Shown here piece by piece: positions 16,744 through 25,035 of a stretch of 61,716 nt of DNA; within the stretch, counting starts at the first letter, position 1; each line of letters starts with the position of its first letter. Under the pieces are notes generated by a model. It made no database searches, was not told the DNA's origin, and was given only the letters and a program-made list of their open reading frames with translations. The translations under genes were made by a program, and so were the position numbers. This DNA is from Candidatus Zixiibacteriota bacterium (GTDB lineage: Bacteria > Zixibacteria > MSB-5A5 > GN15 > PGXB01). The stretch covers positions 1-61,716 of the forward strand of contig JAFGTT010000011.1 in the NCBI GenBank assembly GCA_016933955.1, in the 5' to 3' direction.

Positions 16744-18279
16744 ATGAAGAATAATGGTGATATGGTAAGGAAGAGTGATAGAAAAACAGTGTTAGGTTTA
16801 TACCTTGGGCCGATTCTGGCTCTGATTATTCTGATTTTTTTTGATCTCGATCCGCAGAACCCGGCCGTTGAGCGAACCGCGGCGGTGGCTATTTTGATGG
16901 CGGTCTGGTGGATAACCGAGGCCGTTCCGCTGGCGGTAACCGCCCTGATTCCTCTGGTGCTGTTTCCGATTCTTGGTATAATGTCGGGATCGGCAATTGC
17001 CCCGACTTATATCAACGACACCATTTTTCTTTTCATCGGGGGATTCATGGTTGCTCTGACCATGCAGAAATGGAATCTGCATCGCCGGATCGCGCTTAAA
17101 ATCATCCTGTTGATTGGGGTCAGCCATGGAAGGATTATTCTCGGTTTCATGGTGGCCACGGCTTTTCTGTCGATGTGGATATCGAATACGGCTACGGCCA
17201 TGATGATGATACCGATTGCCATTGCGGTAGTCGATAAACTGGAGGAAAATCAGGGAGAAGCCAAAATCAGGCGATTTGCGGTCGGATTGATGATTGGAAT
17301 CGCCTATGCCGCTTCGATCGGTGGAATCGGCACCCTGATCGGAACCCCGCCCAACCTGGCTTTTGTGCGAATTTTGAAAATAACCTTTCCCGGGGCACCG
17401 GATATCGGTTTCACCCAGTGGATTATGTTCGGGTTCCCCTTTGCCTCGGTTTTTCTTTTGATAGCCTGGCGGCTTTTAATATGGCTTTTTGTTCCGAAGG
17501 GAACAGCACCCCAGATTAACAAAGATATTTTTAGAGACGAATACCGCAGACTGGGTTCGATGAATTTCGAAGAGCGGGCGGTCCTGATAGCTTTTCTGAT
17601 TCTGGCCCTGGCCTGGATTTTTCGGAGTGATATTCCAATCGGCGGTTTTGTTATTCCCGGATGGACCAGGATTATGCCGGAAAAGTCATTTATCAGTGAC
17701 GGGACGGTGGCGATGGCGGTGGCCCTGTCGCTTTTTCTTATTCCTTCCCGATCGGAGAATAAAGGGCGTTTATTGGACTGGGCCACGGCCGTAAAGATTC
17801 CGTGGGGAATTGTTCTGCTATTCGGCGGCGGTTTTGCATTGGCGGCCGGATTCAAGGAATCGGGGCTTTCAGTCTGGCTCGGGGGACATCTGAGCGGTTT
17901 CAGTCATTTCCCGGCCTGGATGATTGTGGCGGCGGTTTGCCTGATGATGACTTTTCTGACGGAATTGACTTCAAACACGGCCACCACCCAGATGGTTTTG
18001 CCAATTCTGGCCTCGCTGGCAGTAGCCATACGAGTCAATCCGCTGCTGTTGATGATTCCGGCGACATTATCAGCTTCCTGCGCCTTTATGCTTCCGGTGG
18101 CCACCCCACCCAATGCCATTGTCTTCGGATCGGGGCGGGTGACGGTCAGACAGATGGCTCAATCGGGGATAATTCTAAATATTATCGGGGTAATATTGGT
18201 TACCGGGTTCGTATTTTTGCTCGGCCGGTTCGTTTTTGGCTTTGTCCCGGACGCTCTGCCAATCTGGGCGGAAGGTTAA
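16744..18279 (+). CDS. DASS/SLC13-family sodium-coupled dicarboxylate (anion) symporter
   Basis: 511 residues with about 11-12 hydrophobic segments over the whole length, an inner-membrane carrier. Both SNT signatures of the divalent anion:sodium symporter family are present: SNTATAMMMIP near residue 150 and TSNTATTQMVLP near 410, one in each half of the inverted repeat. These bind sodium and the carboxylate. Other family marks are WWITEAVPLAVTALIPL near 60 and LIGTPPNLAF near 200. The likely substrate is succinate, malate or a related C4 acid; sulfate carriers of the same superfamily cannot be fully excluded. Start at the ATG at 16744; AGGG lies upstream but is weak. It stands alone, between the sigma operon terminator and the Rrf2 gene. 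Confidence 0.9.
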   Translation: MKNNGDMVRKSDRKTVLGLYLGPILALIILIFFDLDPQNPAVERTAAVAILMAVWWITEAVPLAVTALIPLVLFPILGIMSGSAIAPTYINDTIFLFIGGFMVALTMQKWNLHRRIALKIILLIGVSHGRIILGFMVATAFLSMWISNTATAMMMIPIAIAVVDKLEENQGEAKIRRFAVGLMIGIAYAASIGGIGTLIGTPPNLAFVRILKITFPGAPDIGFTQWIMFGFPFASVFLLIAWRLLIWLFVPKGTAPQINKDIFRDEYRRLGSMNFEERAVLIAFLILALAWIFRSDIPIGGFVIPGWTRIMPEKSFISDGTVAMAVALSLFLIPSRSENKGRLLDWATAVKIPWGIVLLFGGGFALAAGFKESGLSVWLGGHLSGFSHFPAWMIVAAVCLMMTFLTELTSNTATTQMVLPILASLAVAIRVNPLLLMIPATLSASCAFMLPVATPPNAIVFGSGRVTVRQMAQSGIILNIIGVILVTGFVFLLGRFVFGFVPDALPIWAEG

Positions 18280-18338
18280 ATTTGTTGTTGCGCAATTATA
18301 ATTTGAGTTTTATTATAAAAGAGTGTTTTAAAGCCAAA

Positions 18339-18404
18339 TTTGATTATAGCAACTAGGAATTAAGGCAACTTTGGCAAATAAATCCAATATCATGAATAAT
18401 CAAA
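18339..18404. promoter_or_regulatory. 9-bp inverted repeat upstream of the Rrf2 regulator gene
   Basis: TTTGATTAT (18339-18347) and its exact complement ATAATCAAA (18396-18404) are separated by 48 nt. The spacer holds GCAACT twice. It lies 70-135 nt upstream of the regulator start and could be an operator for autoregulation, or a chance AT-rich repeat. Confidence 0.3.
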
Positions 18405-18474
18405 CAAGTCTCTATGTTAATTTTCGGCCTTAAAATCGGACAATAAGTAATATATCTTTAACCAAGGGGGTTTT

Positions 18475-18882
18475 ATGATCTCTCTCAAAGCGCAGTACGG
18501 ACTAAAGGCAATCGTGGCTCTGGCGGCCTATCACGGCAAGGGCCCGCTTCAGGCAAAGGAAATAGCCGCTGGGCAAAACGTTCCGGTCCGATATCTGGAA
18601 CTTCTTCTTTCTCAATTACGGCGAGCCCGGCTGGTCGAGGCCACCCGCGGCAAGAAAGGCGGGTATTATCTGTCAAAGAAGCCCAACACCATAACCGTAT
18701 ATGACATAGTGGCCGCCTTTGAGGGCAGTATCCTGTTTACCGAACAGGGACGGGGCGGGGTCGATTCTTTGTCCTTCGTTTGGAAGGATGCCGAGAAAAT
18801 GACCGTGAAATATTTCCGTTCGATCAAAATTTCCGACCTGGTGCCGAAATTGACGGGCGGCAAGGAAATGTATCATATCTAA
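18475..18882 (+). CDS. Rrf2-family transcriptional regulator, CymR-like
   Basis: 135 residues, ATG at 18475 after AAGGGGG. The N-terminal winged helix of the Rrf2 family is clear (ISLKAQYGLKAIVALA; recognition helix in VPVRYLELLLSQLRRARLV; wing RGKKGGYYLSKKP). Rrf2 proteins such as IscR and NsrR use three Cys to hold an Fe-S cluster; this protein has no Cys at all, so it should not be a cluster sensor. The next gene, 24 nt downstream, is cysteine synthase. In Bacillus, the cluster-free Rrf2 protein CymR controls cysteine metabolism in complex with CysK, so a similar partnership is likely here (inference from family knowledge and gene order). Confidence 0.88.
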   Translation: MISLKAQYGLKAIVALAAYHGKGPLQAKEIAAGQNVPVRYLELLLSQLRRARLVEATRGKKGGYYLSKKPNTITVYDIVAAFEGSILFTEQGRGGVDSLSFVWKDAEKMTVKYFRSIKISDLVPKLTGGKEMYHI

Positions 18883-18906
18883 AAGCCGTCCTGATGAGGA
18901 TCATCA

Positions 18907-19836
18907 ATGGCTCGAATAGCCCTGGATATCACCGAACTGATCGGACGAACACCTCTGATCCGGCTGAGTCGTATTACGGCCGGCCGGCCGGGAATCGTGA
19001 TCGTCAAGATGGAATCGTTCAATCCGCTTTCTTCGGTCAAAGACAGGATTGCCATGGCAATGATCAGGGATGCCGAAAAACGGGGCCTGTTGAATGCCGA
19101 TACTCATCTGGTTGAACCGACTTCCGGGAATACCGGAATTGCGCTGGCCTATATTGCGGCCGCCCGGGGCTACAAATTGACCCTGACGATGCCCGACACC
19201 ATGTCGGTGGAACGGCGAAACCTGCTCAAGGCTCTGGGAGCCACCCTGATTTTGACACCCGGAGCCGAGGGAATGCCGGGGGCCATTAAAAAGGCCGAGG
19301 AGCTTCTGGCAAAAACGCCCGATTCTTATATGCTTCAGCAATTCAAAAACCCCGCCAATCCAATGATTCATTATACCACGACCGGACCGGAAATCTGGAA
19401 TGATACCGAAGGCAAAATCGATATTCTGGTTTCGGCCGTCGGGACCGGGGGGACGATTACCGGAACCGGGCGGTATCTGAAGGAAAAGAATCCTGCAATT
19501 CGGGTAATAGCCGTTGAGCCGGCGGCGTCACCGGTTTTGTCCGGGGGGCAGAAGGGGCCTCATCCCATCCAGGGAATAGGGGCCGGATTTAAACCCGATG
19601 TCCTCGATCTAAGTGTGGTCGATGAGATAATAACCGTAACCAATGAAGAAGCCGTTGGAACCACCCGCCGGATGGCCCGACAGGAGGGCATCCTGATGGG
19701 TATATCGGCCGGCGCCAATGTGGCTATTGCTTTGAAACTGGCCTCGGATAGGAAAAACAAAGACAAGATAATTGTGACCTTTGTCTGTGATACCGGGGAG
19801 CGGTATCTTTCGACACCGACATATACGGAGATTTAA
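18907..19836 (+). CDS. cysK: cysteine synthase (O-acetylserine sulfhydrylase), PLP-dependent
   Basis: 309 residues, the usual CysK length. It makes cysteine from O-acetylserine and sulfide in the cytoplasm. The PLP lysine is Lys45 in SSVKDRIA, the substrate loop is TSGNTG near residue 75, and the phosphate-binding loop is GTGGTITG near 178. The late motif QGIGAGF and the [13 protein letters not shown] end are typical of CysK rather than CysM or cystathionine beta-synthase. ATG at 18907 with GAGG 8 nt upstream. It is co-transcribed with the Rrf2 regulator in front and ends at a strong terminator. Its own product probably helps set regulator activity. Confidence 0.94.
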   Translation: MARIALDITELIGRTPLIRLSRITAGRPGIVIVKMESFNPLSSVKDRIAMAMIRDAEKRGLLNADTHLVEPTSGNTGIALAYIAAARGYKLTLTMPDTMSVERRNLLKALGATLILTPGAEGMPGAIKKAEELLAKTPDSYMLQQFKNPANPMIHYTTTGPEIWNDTEGKIDILVSAVGTGGTITGTGRYLKEKNPAIRVIAVEPAASPVLSGGQKGPHPIQGIGAGFKPDVLDLSVVDEIITVTNEEAVGTTRRMARQEGILMGISAGANVAIALKLASDRKNKDKIIVTFVCDTGERYLSTPTYTEI

Positions 19837-19917
19837 AAACACTTGCATACTTGAAAGGGACACGGAGAGTAAGAAAAAAGGCAAGAAACTCATTTCCGGA
19901 GTATTTGCCTGACGAAC

Positions 19918-19961
19918 AAAACCGCCGGGGAAAATCGCAGGATTTTTCCGGGCGGTTTTTT
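19918..19961 (+). terminator. intrinsic terminator of the Rrf2-cysK operon
   Basis: Outer stem AAAACCGCC/GGCGGTTTT and inner stem GGGAAAA/TTTTTCC with one mismatch between, followed by further T residues. It lies about 80 nt beyond the cysK stop. Confidence 0.85.
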
Positions 19962-19996
19962 ATTGTTCCCGAGGATTATGATAATATATTGGGCGG

Positions 19997-20800
19997 ATGA
20001 ATAAAGGGTATCGGTTTGGTTTATCTACGACGGTGGATTATACTGTCGATATCTTTACACAACTGGAGATTATTGCCGGGGCCAATCTGGATTTTATTTC
20101 TCTTGGCGGCAATCTTGGACATGGTCGATTCCATGACCGATATGGCTTTCAGGAAGTCAGGAAGACGGCCGACCGGCTGGGATTGTCCATAGAGTCAGCC
20201 CATGCACCGTTCGGGCTCGAAGATGATATAGCGGCATCCGATGAAACTACCCGGAAACGTTCCTGCGAGCGTTTTCTCGATTTTGCCCGGACCGCCGCCG
20301 GATACGGAATTCCCCTGGTAATTTTGCATCCTCATTATTATTTGACAGGTACCAGGGGAAATAGTCTGGAGAGGGCATCACTTTCACTGGAGAAAATCCT
20401 GGCATCATTGCCGGATAATCTTGCTGTAGCCATTGAGAATTTACCGCGCGAGGATGGCTCCTGGATCTGTGCCCGACTGCTGGACCGGTTCGACCGATCC
20501 CGGCTTGGTTTCTGCTATGACAGCTCCCATGAAAACTTCAGCGGGCCGCCTTTTCATCTTCTGGAGAAATATTATGACCGAATGATAACCTGTCATCTGT
20601 CCGACAATCATGGCCGATCCGATGAACATCTTATTCCCGGCGATGGAATAATCGACTGGGAGCGGTTGAGTCAGTATTTCGAGAAGGTCCCGAATTTAAA
20701 GAGTATTCTGTTCGAAGTTGGAACCGGGGAAAAACTGGTTGAGCCGGTGGAAAAATTTATCATGCGTGCGGCCCAAATGGCCAGAAAGATTTTTAACTGA
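19997..20800 (+). CDS. sugar phosphate isomerase/epimerase-like TIM-barrel protein
   Basis: 267 residues, matching the xylose isomerase-like/AP endonuclease 2 superfamily. The expected metal-site residues occur in order on successive strands: His in SAHAPF, His in ILHPH, Glu in VAIENLP, Asp and His in CYDSSHEN, His in CHLSDNHG, an SDEHLIPGDG segment, and a final Glu in LFEVG. Such proteins isomerise or epimerise sugars or polyols, or are AP endonucleases; the short length and the SDEHLIPGDG loop favour the sugar side. The ATG at 19997 lies about 35 nt after the cysK terminator, so it has its own transcript. Substrate unknown. Confidence 0.8.
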   Translation: MNKGYRFGLSTTVDYTVDIFTQLEIIAGANLDFISLGGNLGHGRFHDRYGFQEVRKTADRLGLSIESAHAPFGLEDDIAASDETTRKRSCERFLDFARTAAGYGIPLVILHPHYYLTGTRGNSLERASLSLEKILASLPDNLAVAIENLPREDGSWICARLLDRFDRSRLGFCYDSSHENFSGPPFHLLEKYYDRMITCHLSDNHGRSDEHLIPGDGIIDWERLSQYFEKVPNLKSILFEVGTGEKLVEPVEKFIMRAAQMARKIFN

Positions 20801-20941
20801 CGAGCGGGGTTATTACAGACATGAGAGAATTACAGGAACAAATTGAAGGCGGTATCATATCATTTATATGAATTGACCCGGCAACTCATGTGTTGAAGAC
20901 AGATTCCGGACCGATTACTAACTATGAGATGGGAGAGAACG

Positions 20942-21832
20942 ATGAAAATAATGCAAAAGAGTCTACTCGGGATTTGTAAGCCAAGAATAAATATGATTTT
21001 AAGCCTGGTTGCGGGATTATCGGTATTTCTGTCGGTATCTCTTTATGCCCAGCAGCAAAACTCGGCGGCCGATTATATCAACCGCGGTAATCAATATTTT
21101 TCCGGGGGTAAACTAAATGAGGCCATTGCGGAATATACCCGGGCGATAGCTCTGGAACCGAATAACGCCGGGTTGATTCTCCAGCGCGGGATTGCCTATG
21201 GAATGAGCGGCGAACTCAGTAAATCTGTCGAGGATTTTTCGCACTCCATAGAGCTGGATCCTGCCGTTCCCGAAGCCTATTTCAGCCGGGCTCTGGCCTA
21301 CGAACGGCTTGGCGAGAAGGATAAGGCTGTCGCTGATTACGGCAAAGCCATTGAGGTTGATCCCGGGTACGCCGAGGCCTATTACAACCGGGGGACGGTT
21401 TACAATAAAAAAGGTATGTATTCGGTAGCCATGGAGGATTATCAACAGGCTATCAGAATTCGACCGGATTATGCCAAGGCTTATTTCAATCTGGGCGTTT
21501 GCTACAGCGCCCTGGAGAATAATAATATGGCCCTGCGAAGTTATACCCGGGCGATCGAACTGCAACCCGAATTCAAAGATGCTTATTTCAATCGCGGTCG
21601 CGTTTATTATGATGAAAATAGATTCTATGAGGCGGTCGATGATTTTAAAAAAACGGTCAAAATAGACTCGACCGATGCCAATGGTTATTACAACCTGGCC
21701 GCCACTCTGGAATGGATTGACCGCAAAACCGAGGCCAAGGCGGCCTACCTGGAGTATATCCGGTTTGCTCCCCCGTCCGATTCGTCCCGGGTGCGGGCTT
21801 TGAAGGATAAACTGGAACAAATGAAAAAATAA
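20942..21832 (+). CDS. exported tetratricopeptide-repeat (TPR) protein
   Basis: 296 residues from the ATG at 20942, which has GGGAGA 5 nt before it; an ATG at 20924 lacks a site. A signal peptide or anchor covers residues 1-37 (ending LYAQQ). The rest is about seven back-to-back 34-residue TPRs with the usual W/L-G-Y-A-F-A-P pattern, for example EAYFSRALAYERLGEKDKA and AYFNLGVCYSALENNNMA. TPR solenoids bind partner proteins; no enzyme motif is present. Likely periplasmic or outer-membrane associated. It is convergent with the reductase operon on the other strand, with only about 28 nt between stop codons. Confidence 0.85.
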   Translation: MKIMQKSLLGICKPRINMILSLVAGLSVFLSVSLYAQQQNSAADYINRGNQYFSGGKLNEAIAEYTRAIALEPNNAGLILQRGIAYGMSGELSKSVEDFSHSIELDPAVPEAYFSRALAYERLGEKDKAVADYGKAIEVDPGYAEAYYNRGTVYNKKGMYSVAMEDYQQAIRIRPDYAKAYFNLGVCYSALENNNMALRSYTRAIELQPEFKDAYFNRGRVYYDENRFYEAVDDFKKTVKIDSTDANGYYNLAATLEWIDRKTEAKAAYLEYIRFAPPSDSSRVRALKDKLEQMKK

Positions 21833-21860
21833 TCAGGATTCGATATCCGATCCGACCGGC

Positions 21861-22328
21861 TCAGATCAGACCGGCCGCAATTTCCCCCACCCTTTCCAGA
21901 AAACGTTCATCATCACGGGTGAAGGCGGCCGGGGTGTGTGAATCAATATCCAGTTCTCCCACCAGATGACCGTTTTTAAACAGCGGGACAACAATCTCGG
22001 AGCGGACATTAAGACTGCAGGACAAGTAGTTGCTTTCCCGGCTGACATCATCGACAATAAAAGTTTTCTCGGTTTCAGCTGCCTGACCGCAGATTCCCTG
22101 GCCGAAGGCAATTAGGGTATGTTCGGTGGGTTCGCCGGCAAAAGGACCGAGAATCAACTGGCGCTCTTTATCGGATGAAACCAGGTAAAACCCAACCCAG
22201 TCATAGCCGGGTAATTGGTCCTTAATTAACCGGCAAATTTTTTCCAATTTCGTACGATTCCGGCCCGGTACGGAAACAATTTTTTCTATTTCCCGAAAGA
22301 GGCCCGGGAAAATTTCTATTTTATTCAT
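21861..22328 (-). CDS. GAF-domain free methionine-(R)-sulfoxide reductase-like protein
   Basis: 155 residues from the ATG at 22328 (GGAAAG upstream). The same frame stays open farther upstream but would overlap the preceding gene. It is a single GAF domain of the fRMsr/YebR type: DWVGFYLV, LGPFAGEP, GQGICGQA, SRSEIVxPL-like VRSEIVVPLF and GELDIDSHTPAAF. fRMsr enzymes reduce free methionine-R-sulfoxide in the cytosol using the catalytic Cys of HIACDS (here the Cys in NYLSCSLN) and resolving Cys in GVCG (here GICG). The extra Cys corresponding to E. coli Cys84 appears to be absent. It overlaps the upstream AhpD-like gene by 8 nt, so the two form an operon with a redox theme. Confidence 0.8.
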   Translation of the reverse strand: MNKIEIFPGLFREIEKIVSVPGRNRTKLEKICRLIKDQLPGYDWVGFYLVSSDKERQLILGPFAGEPTEHTLIAFGQGICGQAAETEKTFIVDDVSRESNYLSCSLNVRSEIVVPLFKNGHLVGELDIDSHTPAAFTRDDERFLERVGEIAAGLI

Positions 22329-22695
22329 GATTGCTTTCCGACTTATTTTTTCCCTGTCTGAGGTTTTCCCAGTTATTCCAGACCTGACGAATATGGGGAA
22401 TAGTGATCGAACCCCCCACCACCAGGCCGACTGCCAGGCACTCCTCAAGTTCCTGGTCGGTAATACCCTCCTCCCGGCATCGAATGACATGGTAGAGAAT
22501 GCAATCGTCGCATCTTAAAACCAGTGAAGCGACCAGACCAAGCAGTTCCTTGGTTTTGGCCGGCAGGGCGCCATCGCTATAAGCCTGCCAGTCGAGATTG
22601 AAATATCTTTTAACGGTCGTTCCGGAATTTGCGAGAACCAGATCATTCAGCCTTTCCCGTTCTTTCCGGAAAATCTCGATTTTGTCATGGGCCAT
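22321..22695 (-). CDS. carboxymuconolactone decarboxylase/AhpD-like protein
   Basis: 124 residues, ATG at 22695 with GGAGGG upstream. The core matches the CMD/AhpD family: KTKELLGLVASLVLRCDDCILYH, here shown by its key part RCDDCILYH with the redox CxxC and the following His, then GITDQELEECLAVG and a Gly-rich VVGGS. AhpD-type members act as thiol peroxidase or disulfide adaptors; others are decarboxylases, which lack CxxC. The CxxC and the reductase gene next door favour an antioxidant role. First gene of a two-gene operon. Confidence 0.85.
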   Translation of the reverse strand: MAHDKIEIFRKERERLNDLVLANSGTTVKRYFNLDWQAYSDGALPAKTKELLGLVASLVLRCDDCILYHVIRCREEGITDQELEECLAVGLVVGGSITIPHIRQVWNNWENLRQGKNKSESNHE

Positions 22696-22835
22696 ATGAA
22701 CCCTCCGATTATTTATAGATAATTACGTTTTTCAATATTATTCCGAATACAGTTTTAAAAGGCAAACAATTTATCATCGTCCGGCCGATCAACCGGATAA
22801 TCTTGTCGATATGCCGATTAACGAGCAGTTTACGG

Positions 22836-22865
22836 TTGACAAAGTGGGGAATGAAAATGTTTAAT
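22836..22865 (+). promoter_or_regulatory. sigma-70-type promoter of the GT2 gene
   Basis: TTGACA (22836-22841), 18-nt spacer, TTTAAT (22860-22865), about 68 nt before the ATG at 22934. The same hexamers and spacing recur before rmlB (24982-25011). Confidence 0.5.
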
Positions 22866-22933
22866 GAGGCATTAAGGAATTAAGATTGTTGAATCGTAAT
22901 TGTCATGACCTCATAAATATTTTTCGGGGATAG

Positions 22934-23953
22934 ATGGAAGAACTACCTAAAATATCGGTAATTATACCGATCCGAAATGAGGAAAAATATATTACCGCCA
23001 CGCTGGGGTTTATTCTGAGTCAGGATTATCCTGCTGATAAGCTGGAAATTCTGGTGGTCGATGGCGAATCGGAAGACCGTTCCCGGGAGATTGTCGACGA
23101 AATAGCGGGACAGGATCACCGAGTAAGATTGTTGAATAATCCGGGGAGATTATCCTCGGCAGGGCGCAATGTCGGAGTCCGGATGGCGACTGGCGAGATT
23201 GTGACATTTATCGATGGCCACACTTATATCGACAATAATCAACTCCTGAAAAACATGGTCGAGCTGATGCGGACCCATAATCTGGAGATTCTCAGCCGGC
23301 CCCAGTTTCTGGAGACGCCGGATAATAACCATTTCCAGGGAGCGGTGGCGATTGCCCGGAAGTCGTTGATCGGTCATGGGCTGGATTCGACTATTTATAC
23401 GGCGGATGATAAATTTGTCGATCCGGGAAGTTCCGGTGCCTCGTACCGGAGAGAGATATTTGATAAAATCGGGTATTATGATGAGATCTTCGATGCCTGC
23501 GAGGACGTTGAATTCAATTACCGCGCCTCTCGGGCCGGTTTTAAATCCTTCACTTCGTTAAAACTGGCGGTATATTATTATCCAAGAGAATCGTTGAGCG
23601 GTTTATTCCGCCAGATGAAGCGATATGGAATCGGGCGATACAGATTATTCCGAAAATTCCCCGGTTCGTTATCGGCGGGAACGCTGGCTCCGCTTCTTCT
23701 TACGGTCGGAATCCCATCGTTGGGCATCTGCGCGATTTTCATTCAACCTTTGATTTATTTGTTTATGGCGATTGTCGGTCTTTATATTCTCGGTATTCTG
23801 GGATGGTCACTGGGGGCGGCAATCCGGCATGGTATCAGATACTTTTTCCCCATACTCCTGATTTATCCTGCGATTCACACCGGGCTCGGTTTTGGATTCA
23901 TACTGGAATTTTTTCGGACAATATTCGGGAAAGGAGCGCCATCAGATAGATGA
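22934..23953 (+). CDS. family 2 glycosyltransferase with C-terminal membrane spans (ExoA-like)
   Basis: 339 residues. The N-terminal 230 residues are a GT-A fold: ISVIIPIRNEEKYI, LVVDGESEDRS, the nucleotide/metal-site Asp in TFIDGHTY, a PGSSGASYRREIF acceptor loop and a CEDVEFNYR catalytic-base motif. Residues about 250-330 have three to four membrane spans. This architecture is seen in succinoglycan ExoA-type enzymes that extend lipid-linked sugars at the inner membrane. The donor sugar cannot be told. It opens the glycan region, upstream of the rml genes, with its own promoter. Confidence 0.88.
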   Translation: MEELPKISVIIPIRNEEKYITATLGFILSQDYPADKLEILVVDGESEDRSREIVDEIAGQDHRVRLLNNPGRLSSAGRNVGVRMATGEIVTFIDGHTYIDNNQLLKNMVELMRTHNLEILSRPQFLETPDNNHFQGAVAIARKSLIGHGLDSTIYTADDKFVDPGSSGASYRREIFDKIGYYDEIFDACEDVEFNYRASRAGFKSFTSLKLAVYYYPRESLSGLFRQMKRYGIGRYRLFRKFPGSLSAGTLAPLLLTVGIPSLGICAIFIQPLIYLFMAIVGLYILGILGWSLGAAIRHGIRYFFPILLIYPAIHTGLGFGFILEFFRTIFGKGAPSDR

Positions 23954-24062
23954 TTTTGTCAAGTTTGCCGGATTTGGTGTCGATTTCCCTAATATTGGGG
24001 TAATTGTTTAATAATGATTATTTATTGCAATTCCGGCGTTTAATTTTTGGATTGAGACAATT

Positions 24063-24905
24063 ATGAGAACCATAGCCTTTTATTTTTTAATATTCGCCTG
24101 TATGTCAGGTATAATTTCGGCCGAAGCGCAGGAAACTCTATATCCCGATTCATTTGATATCAGCAGTCGTTATGCCATTAATGCCATAACCCTGGAGCTG
24201 GATGATACACTTATAATAAAAAGAACCATCGTCAATCATGAGGCCTTTTCTCTGACCGGATTATATTTTTCTGAAAATCTTCCGGTGGAATTTAAAATCG
24301 TCGACCAATCTGTCCGGAAAAACGGACAAGAGATAGACTATATATTTTCACAGGCCCAGTATAATCATGAAATTCCCGATCAAAATACCTTCTCCTGGAT
24401 AATTGATTCTCTTGGAAATGGAAGCGGCTATTCCAATCCGGTCAATCCGGGGGACAGCCTGGAACTGGAGATTCGGATCACGAGTCAGGAATTGGGTGAT
24501 TATATTCTACCGCTTCATAGTACTGTTTTTTACGGAAATAGCACCGGCTTTTTCTCGACCTCGAATGATATTGCGATTGATTTTGTCCTGTCTCTTGATG
24601 TCGATGATGACGGGGGCGAAAACGACTTGATTAATGCGGGGTATTTGCTGTCGAATTCATATCCCAATCCCTTTAACAGTACGGTTGTGATAAAATATGC
24701 CGGTTTCTCGATTTCACATAAACAGGCGATCTTCGAGGTTTTTGATATTCTGGGTCGAAATATTTTCAGGCAGAATTTCACTACGATGAATAATGAAGGT
24801 TTGCTGAACTGGGTTCCCGAGGAATCGATCGGTTCCGGGTTATATTTCTATGTCATGACCATCGGTGAAGAAAAAACGCGGGGTAAACTACTCCTTTTAA
24901 AATAG
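24063..24905 (+). CDS. secreted protein with C-terminal YPNPFN-type (T9SS/FlgD-like) sorting domain
   Basis: 280 residues, signal peptide 1-23 (ISAEAQ end). Residues about 30-190 form one beta-rich domain with no recognised family (repeat-domain or CARDB-like pattern with INAITLELDDTLIIKR). The last 80 residues are a typical C-terminal sorting domain: SNSYPNPFNSTVVIKY, FDILGRNIF, SGLYFYVMT and a basic KLLLLK end. In Bacteroidetes-type organisms this domain directs type IX export and anchoring; FlgD-like Ig domains look similar, so the route is inferred. It sits alone between the GT2 gene and the rml operon. Confidence 0.78.
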   Translation: MRTIAFYFLIFACMSGIISAEAQETLYPDSFDISSRYAINAITLELDDTLIIKRTIVNHEAFSLTGLYFSENLPVEFKIVDQSVRKNGQEIDYIFSQAQYNHEIPDQNTFSWIIDSLGNGSGYSNPVNPGDSLELEIRITSQELGDYILPLHSTVFYGNSTGFFSTSNDIAIDFVLSLDVDDDGGENDLINAGYLLSNSYPNPFNSTVVIKYAGFSISHKQAIFEVFDILGRNIFRQNFTTMNNEGLLNWVPEESIGSGLYFYVMTIGEEKTRGKLLLLK

Positions 24906-24981
24906 TCGTTTCTTGCAGAAATCAACCATTTCTTTCAATTACCAAATTCATATTTGCCTTTTTCCGAAGATGCCATTTGGC

Positions 24982-25011
24982 TTGACATTCAGGGGCTTTT
25001 ATTGTTTTAAT
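24982..25011 (+). promoter_or_regulatory. sigma-70-type promoter of the rmlBADC operon
   Basis: TTGACA (24982-24987), 18-nt spacer, TTTAAT (25006-25011), followed 24 nt later by the rmlB ATG. Confidence 0.55.
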
Positions 25012-25035
25012 AACTATTCCCGAGAATGATAAGTT

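Noticed and set aside
22329-22490. N-terminal extension of the fRMsr-like protein
   Set aside because: The added residues overlap the AhpD-like gene in another frame and are not part of the GAF domain; the ATG at 22328 matches the usual family length.
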